Source of the DNA: Niastella sp. OAS944 | GTDB lineage: Bacteria; Bacteroidota; Bacteroidia; Chitinophagales; Chitinophagaceae | Assembly (NCBI GenBank): GCA_024809215.1 | Contig: JANUBW010000001.1 | Span: 806,001-870,000 of the forward strand | Direction of reading: 5' to 3' | Length of the DNA: 64,000 nt | In this document: piece by piece, positions 61,584 to 64,000 of the stretch | How positions within the stretch are numbered: position 1 is the stretch's first letter | Layout of the letters: each line of letters begins with the position of its first letter | Translations under genes and position numbers: made by a program | The notes under the pieces: model-generated | The model's input: only the letters and a program-made list of their open reading frames with translations | The model's database searches: none | What the model was told of the DNA's origin: nothing

Positions 61584-61796
61584 ATAGTTCTTAGTTTTTA
61601 GTGCTAAGTTCTTAATTCAGATTCCTGGGTACCAGTTTCCTTTCGTAAAACGGCAAACGTGTGAAGGGCTCCCAATTCCCAGATTCACTTATGAGTTTGC
61701 ATCGCTCGAAAATCCTGAGCGCAGTTGAGGGATCGCCGATTGCCGCTGAAGGCTGCGCTGATGTTTGCCGTTTCACGTTTCACGTTTTACGATCCA
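61584..61796. repeat. Spacer with TTAGTTCTTAG and CACGTTTCACGTTTTACGAT repeats
   Basis: 61584-61618 is the TTAGTTTTTAGTGCTAAG word block (as 35044-35085). 61645-61660 has GGCAAACGTGTGAAG. 61735-61796 has CGCCGATTGCCGC and TTTCACGTTTCACGTTTTAC words (as 38905-39060). The last block runs into the 3' end of the HD-domain gene and contains its last codons and stop. Confidence 0.65.
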
Positions 61797-62450
61797 GGCC
61801 AATTCCTTTGCAATATTCTCCTTAGCCCTCTCCTCATACCGTTCCCTGAAAATCTCAGTCTGAAATATATGTTCCGTTTGCAAACAGTGCTGCAGAAACT
61901 GTTTCCGCCCCGGGTAATACAATTTATCGGGGTAAATACGATATTCTTTACGCACCTGACTGGTATATGTTTCATACGCTTCCCAATCGGCCGCCAGAAT
62001 ACTCATATCAAAATCAAGGAATAATTGCAGATCGCCTGTATGGGTTACAGCCGTAGTAATGGCATGAGTTTGTGTAGCTTCTATATACAATTTAACCTGT
62101 GCAATTTTTTCGGCAGGCACCTGTAATGCCTGCAGCCGCTTCACTGCCAACCGGGCACTGCGGGGCTCATTGTCTTTTCGCAGAACATTGTAAATGATAT
62201 CGTGATAGAAAACGGCAAACGCTACCACATCCGGGTCGTTCAACGCATGCGCAAATTGTTCGCAATAGCGCAGCAACGCCGCTATATGATACAGGTTATG
62301 GTAATGCCGGCGGCCCGATGTATACTTTCTTTCTATCTCCAGGTAAAACCGGGTAATAAGTTCACTGTCGTTACAATACCTGCCCGTTAGTTGGTCCCAA
62401 ATAGAACGGAGATCATCAGGCTTTGGCGAGCTTGCTTCTTCTGTATCCAT
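61773..62450 (-). CDS. HD-domain predicted metal-dependent phosphohydrolase
   Basis: A cytoplasmic protein of 225 residues. The HD fold has the metal ligands His51 or His55 (RRHYHNLYHI), the HD pair His83-Asp84 (VFYHDIIY), a later His (EATQTHAI), and the Asp of FLDFDMSILA. The group is known as 'HD domain, N-methyl-D-aspartate receptor NMDAR2C subunit-like' predicted phosphohydrolases, and the substrate is unknown. The gene overlaps the 3' end of the amino-acid permease gene by 35 bp and is likely translated from the same mRNA. The C-terminal IVKRET plus stop is encoded by the spacer repeat. Confidence 0.87.
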   Translation of the reverse strand: MDTEEASSPKPDDLRSIWDQLTGRYCNDSELITRFYLEIERKYTSGRRHYHNLYHIAALLRYCEQFAHALNDPDVVAFAVFYHDIIYNVLRKDNEPRSARLAVKRLQALQVPAEKIAQVKLYIEATQTHAITTAVTHTGDLQLFLDFDMSILAADWEAYETYTSQVRKEYRIYPDKLYYPGRKQFLQHCLQTEHIFQTEIFRERYEERAKENIAKELAWIVKRET

Positions 62451-64000
62451 AGAAAATGTAAATGATAAGCCCTAAACCCAACCAGCCCAGGAACCAGGCC
62501 CAGTTGCTTTTTGTCATACCGGTTAACAGGTATAAACAGGTGGTTACACCCATCAATGGTATCAGGGAATATTTTTTAACAAAGGCCATAATGGCCAATA
62601 TGATGGCCGATAGCCAGAAGATGATCAATGAGATTTTAGGAATGGCCAGGTCCATAAACGTTACTTTCTTTTCAACATAATCGGCATTGGCCGAAAAATC
62701 ATAATTGAACATGTCGGGAAAATAACCTGGCGCCCAGTTAGCCAGTATTAATACGGCTGTCAGTATCAATGCCGGAAATATAAACTGTGCATTGATAAAA
62801 GGCATATTGAAACGGCCTTCCACTTTTTCTTTTCTTGGTATAAGCAATACGCCACCGCATACCAGCACAAAAGCAAACAGGGTAGCTATACTGGTAAAGT
62901 CAAGTACAAACGATTTATCGGTAAACAAAATGGGCAATCCCACTACCAAACCGGTAACTATGGTTGAAAAAGATGGCGTGTTGTATTTTTTATGAATGCG
63001 TTGAAAAACGGGTGGTAATAATCCATCGCGGCTCATGCTCATCCAAATACGGGGTTGCCCCATTTGAAACACCAGTAACACACTCGTCATGGCTATTACC
63101 GCACAAACCGATACCAGCAACTGCATCCAACCTACATTCTTTACTTCAAAGATCTTTGCCAATGGGTCGCCTACGTTCTCAAATTGTTTATAGTTTACCA
63201 CACCGGTAAGCACAAGCGCCAGCAGAATATATACAATGGTACAGATCACCAATGAATAGGTCATACCCCGGGGCAGATCGCGTTGCGGGTTCTTACTTTC
63301 CTCGGCCAGTACACTCACCGCATCAAAACCAATATAGGCAAAGAATACACCCGATACCGCTGCCATTACACCACCAAAGCCGTTGGGCATAAATGATTTT
63401 ACGCCTGCATCATTAACCGGCAACCAGTTAGCAGGGTCAATATAATAAGCACCTACAATGATCACCAGCGCAACCACGGCCAGCTTTAGTATCACCATGG
63501 CATTGCTGAAATTGCGCGATTCTTTTATGCCTATATACACCAATGTTGTAATAAGTACATTGATGATGAGGGCAGGCAGGTCGAAGATTATTTTTAATGA
63601 ACCTGCTACCGGACTGTTATTCCAGGCATTTATCAACTCGGCATTGCTTTGGTTCTTTACGAACTCAATTTGTTCAGCGGCCGTTTGGGAAGAATAATTA
63701 AGGAACGTTTTTTTCGCTTCCTGGTAACTACAGGTAAGAAAATCGGGAATATGTACATTTATCTTATGCAGAAATGAAGTGAAATAATCGCTCCATGAAA
63801 AGGCCACATAAATATTGCCGATTGAATATTCCATAATGAGGGCCCAGCCAATGATCCAGGCAAACAACTCACCAAACGAGGCATAAGCATATGTATAAGC
63901 GCTTCCGGCAACGGGAATACGGCTGGCAAACTCTGAATAACAAAATGCGGTAAACGCACAAGCGATACCGCACATAATAAATAAGATCACCACACCGGGG
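62416..64000 (-). CDS. APC-family amino acid permease (N-terminus beyond the window)
   Basis: A partial inner-membrane transporter; the visible 528 or so residues continue off the right edge as PGVVILFIMCG, so the real start lies outside. It belongs to the APC superfamily (YfnA/CAT-like). Evidence: helix 2-3 YSEFASRIPVAGSAYTYAYASFGELFAWIIGWALIMEY, FFAYIGFDAVSVLAEESKNPQRDLPRGM (the classic APC consensus 'F-x-G-F-x-x-x-x-x-x-EExxNPxRxxPr'), then RIWMSMSRDGLLPPVFQRIHKKYNTP. It has about 12-14 membrane helices with a long extracytoplasmic loop (IPDFLTCSYQEAKKTFLNYSSQTA...) after helix 3, which is unusual for the group. The cargo is probably a cationic or neutral amino acid. Confidence 0.93.
   Translation of the reverse strand, partial: PGVVILFIMCGIACAFTAFCYSEFASRIPVAGSAYTYAYASFGELFAWIIGWALIMEYSIGNIYVAFSWSDYFTSFLHKINVHIPDFLTCSYQEAKKTFLNYSSQTAAEQIEFVKNQSNAELINAWNNSPVAGSLKIIFDLPALIINVLITTLVYIGIKESRNFSNAMVILKLAVVALVIIVGAYYIDPANWLPVNDAGVKSFMPNGFGGVMAAVSGVFFAYIGFDAVSVLAEESKNPQRDLPRGMTYSLVICTIVYILLALVLTGVVNYKQFENVGDPLAKIFEVKNVGWMQLLVSVCAVIAMTSVLLVFQMGQPRIWMSMSRDGLLPPVFQRIHKKYNTPSFSTIVTGLVVGLPILFTDKSFVLDFTSIATLFAFVLVCGGVLLIPRKEKVEGRFNMPFINAQFIFPALILTAVLILANWAPGYFPDMFNYDFSANADYVEKKVTFMDLAIPKISLIIFWLSAIILAIMAFVKKYSLIPLMGVTTCLYLLTGMTKSNWAWFLGWLGLGLIIYIFYGYRRSKLAKA

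Overview
The window is chromosomal DNA from a Bacteroidota bacterium, most likely family Chitinophagaceae (Niastella/Chitinophaga-like; the genus cannot be fixed by eye). Reasons: a SusC/SusD pair, several short TonB-dependent and PorT-like outer-membrane proteins, lipoproteins with Bacteroidota-style lipoboxes (LASCKK, VACKK), DUF2911, DUF3667, DUF2027-Smr and DUF4242 families, promoters of the TTTG-N19-TAnnTTTG type and a class A RNase P RNA. Both strands are used, and many genes stand alone or in pairs.

Layout. 1-10.4 kb: a two-component system (kinase cut by the window edge), a spondin-domain lipoprotein, small accessory enzymes (DHCW cupin, DUF3224, LCM-type methyltransferase), a TonB-dependent receptor with a helical-repeat periplasmic partner, an HxlR regulator facing an exported ABM-domain protein, and a flavin monooxygenase. 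Two gene remnants (an AraC C-terminus and a DUF3224 C-terminus) show that this stretch has been rearranged. 10.4-27.9 kb: a complete two-gene Tc (toxin complex) locus, made of a 3105-residue TcA-like pore subunit and a 2624-residue fused TcB-TcC cocoon with its own consensus promoter. 28-33.3 kb: GNAT, SemiSWEET and a SusC/SusD nutrient-uptake pair. 34-49.5 kb: DUF2911, SRPBCC protein, ABC-2 permease, SppA, FolK and deoxynucleoside kinase, MFS exporter, CysM, small membrane and stress-type proteins, a KefB-like antiporter, a YkgJ protein, two tandem fatty-acid-hydroxylase paralogs and a DUF3667 protein. 49.8-64 kb: glycine decarboxylase (gcvP), lipoproteins, an aldolase with a sodium:solute symporter, a small beta-barrel, rnpB, a DUF2027-Smr protein, an HD-domain phosphohydrolase and a partial amino-acid permease.

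The most distinctive content is (1) the Tc locus, in which an Ig-like domain is fused to the TcA N-terminus and the BC subunit ends in a roughly 395-residue cargo with a His...Cys arrangement resembling permuted papain-fold enzymes; and (2) a network of degenerate, self-complementary spacer repeats. At least eight word families recur in different spacers, mostly at gene 3' ends. They fold into hairpins, and in seven genes they contain the stop codon and sometimes encode the last residues of the protein.

Limits: all family assignments are from reading the protein sequences, without database searches. Start codons were moved from upstream TTG codons to ATG where the TTG extension ran into non-coding repeat or lacked a sensible signal peptide.
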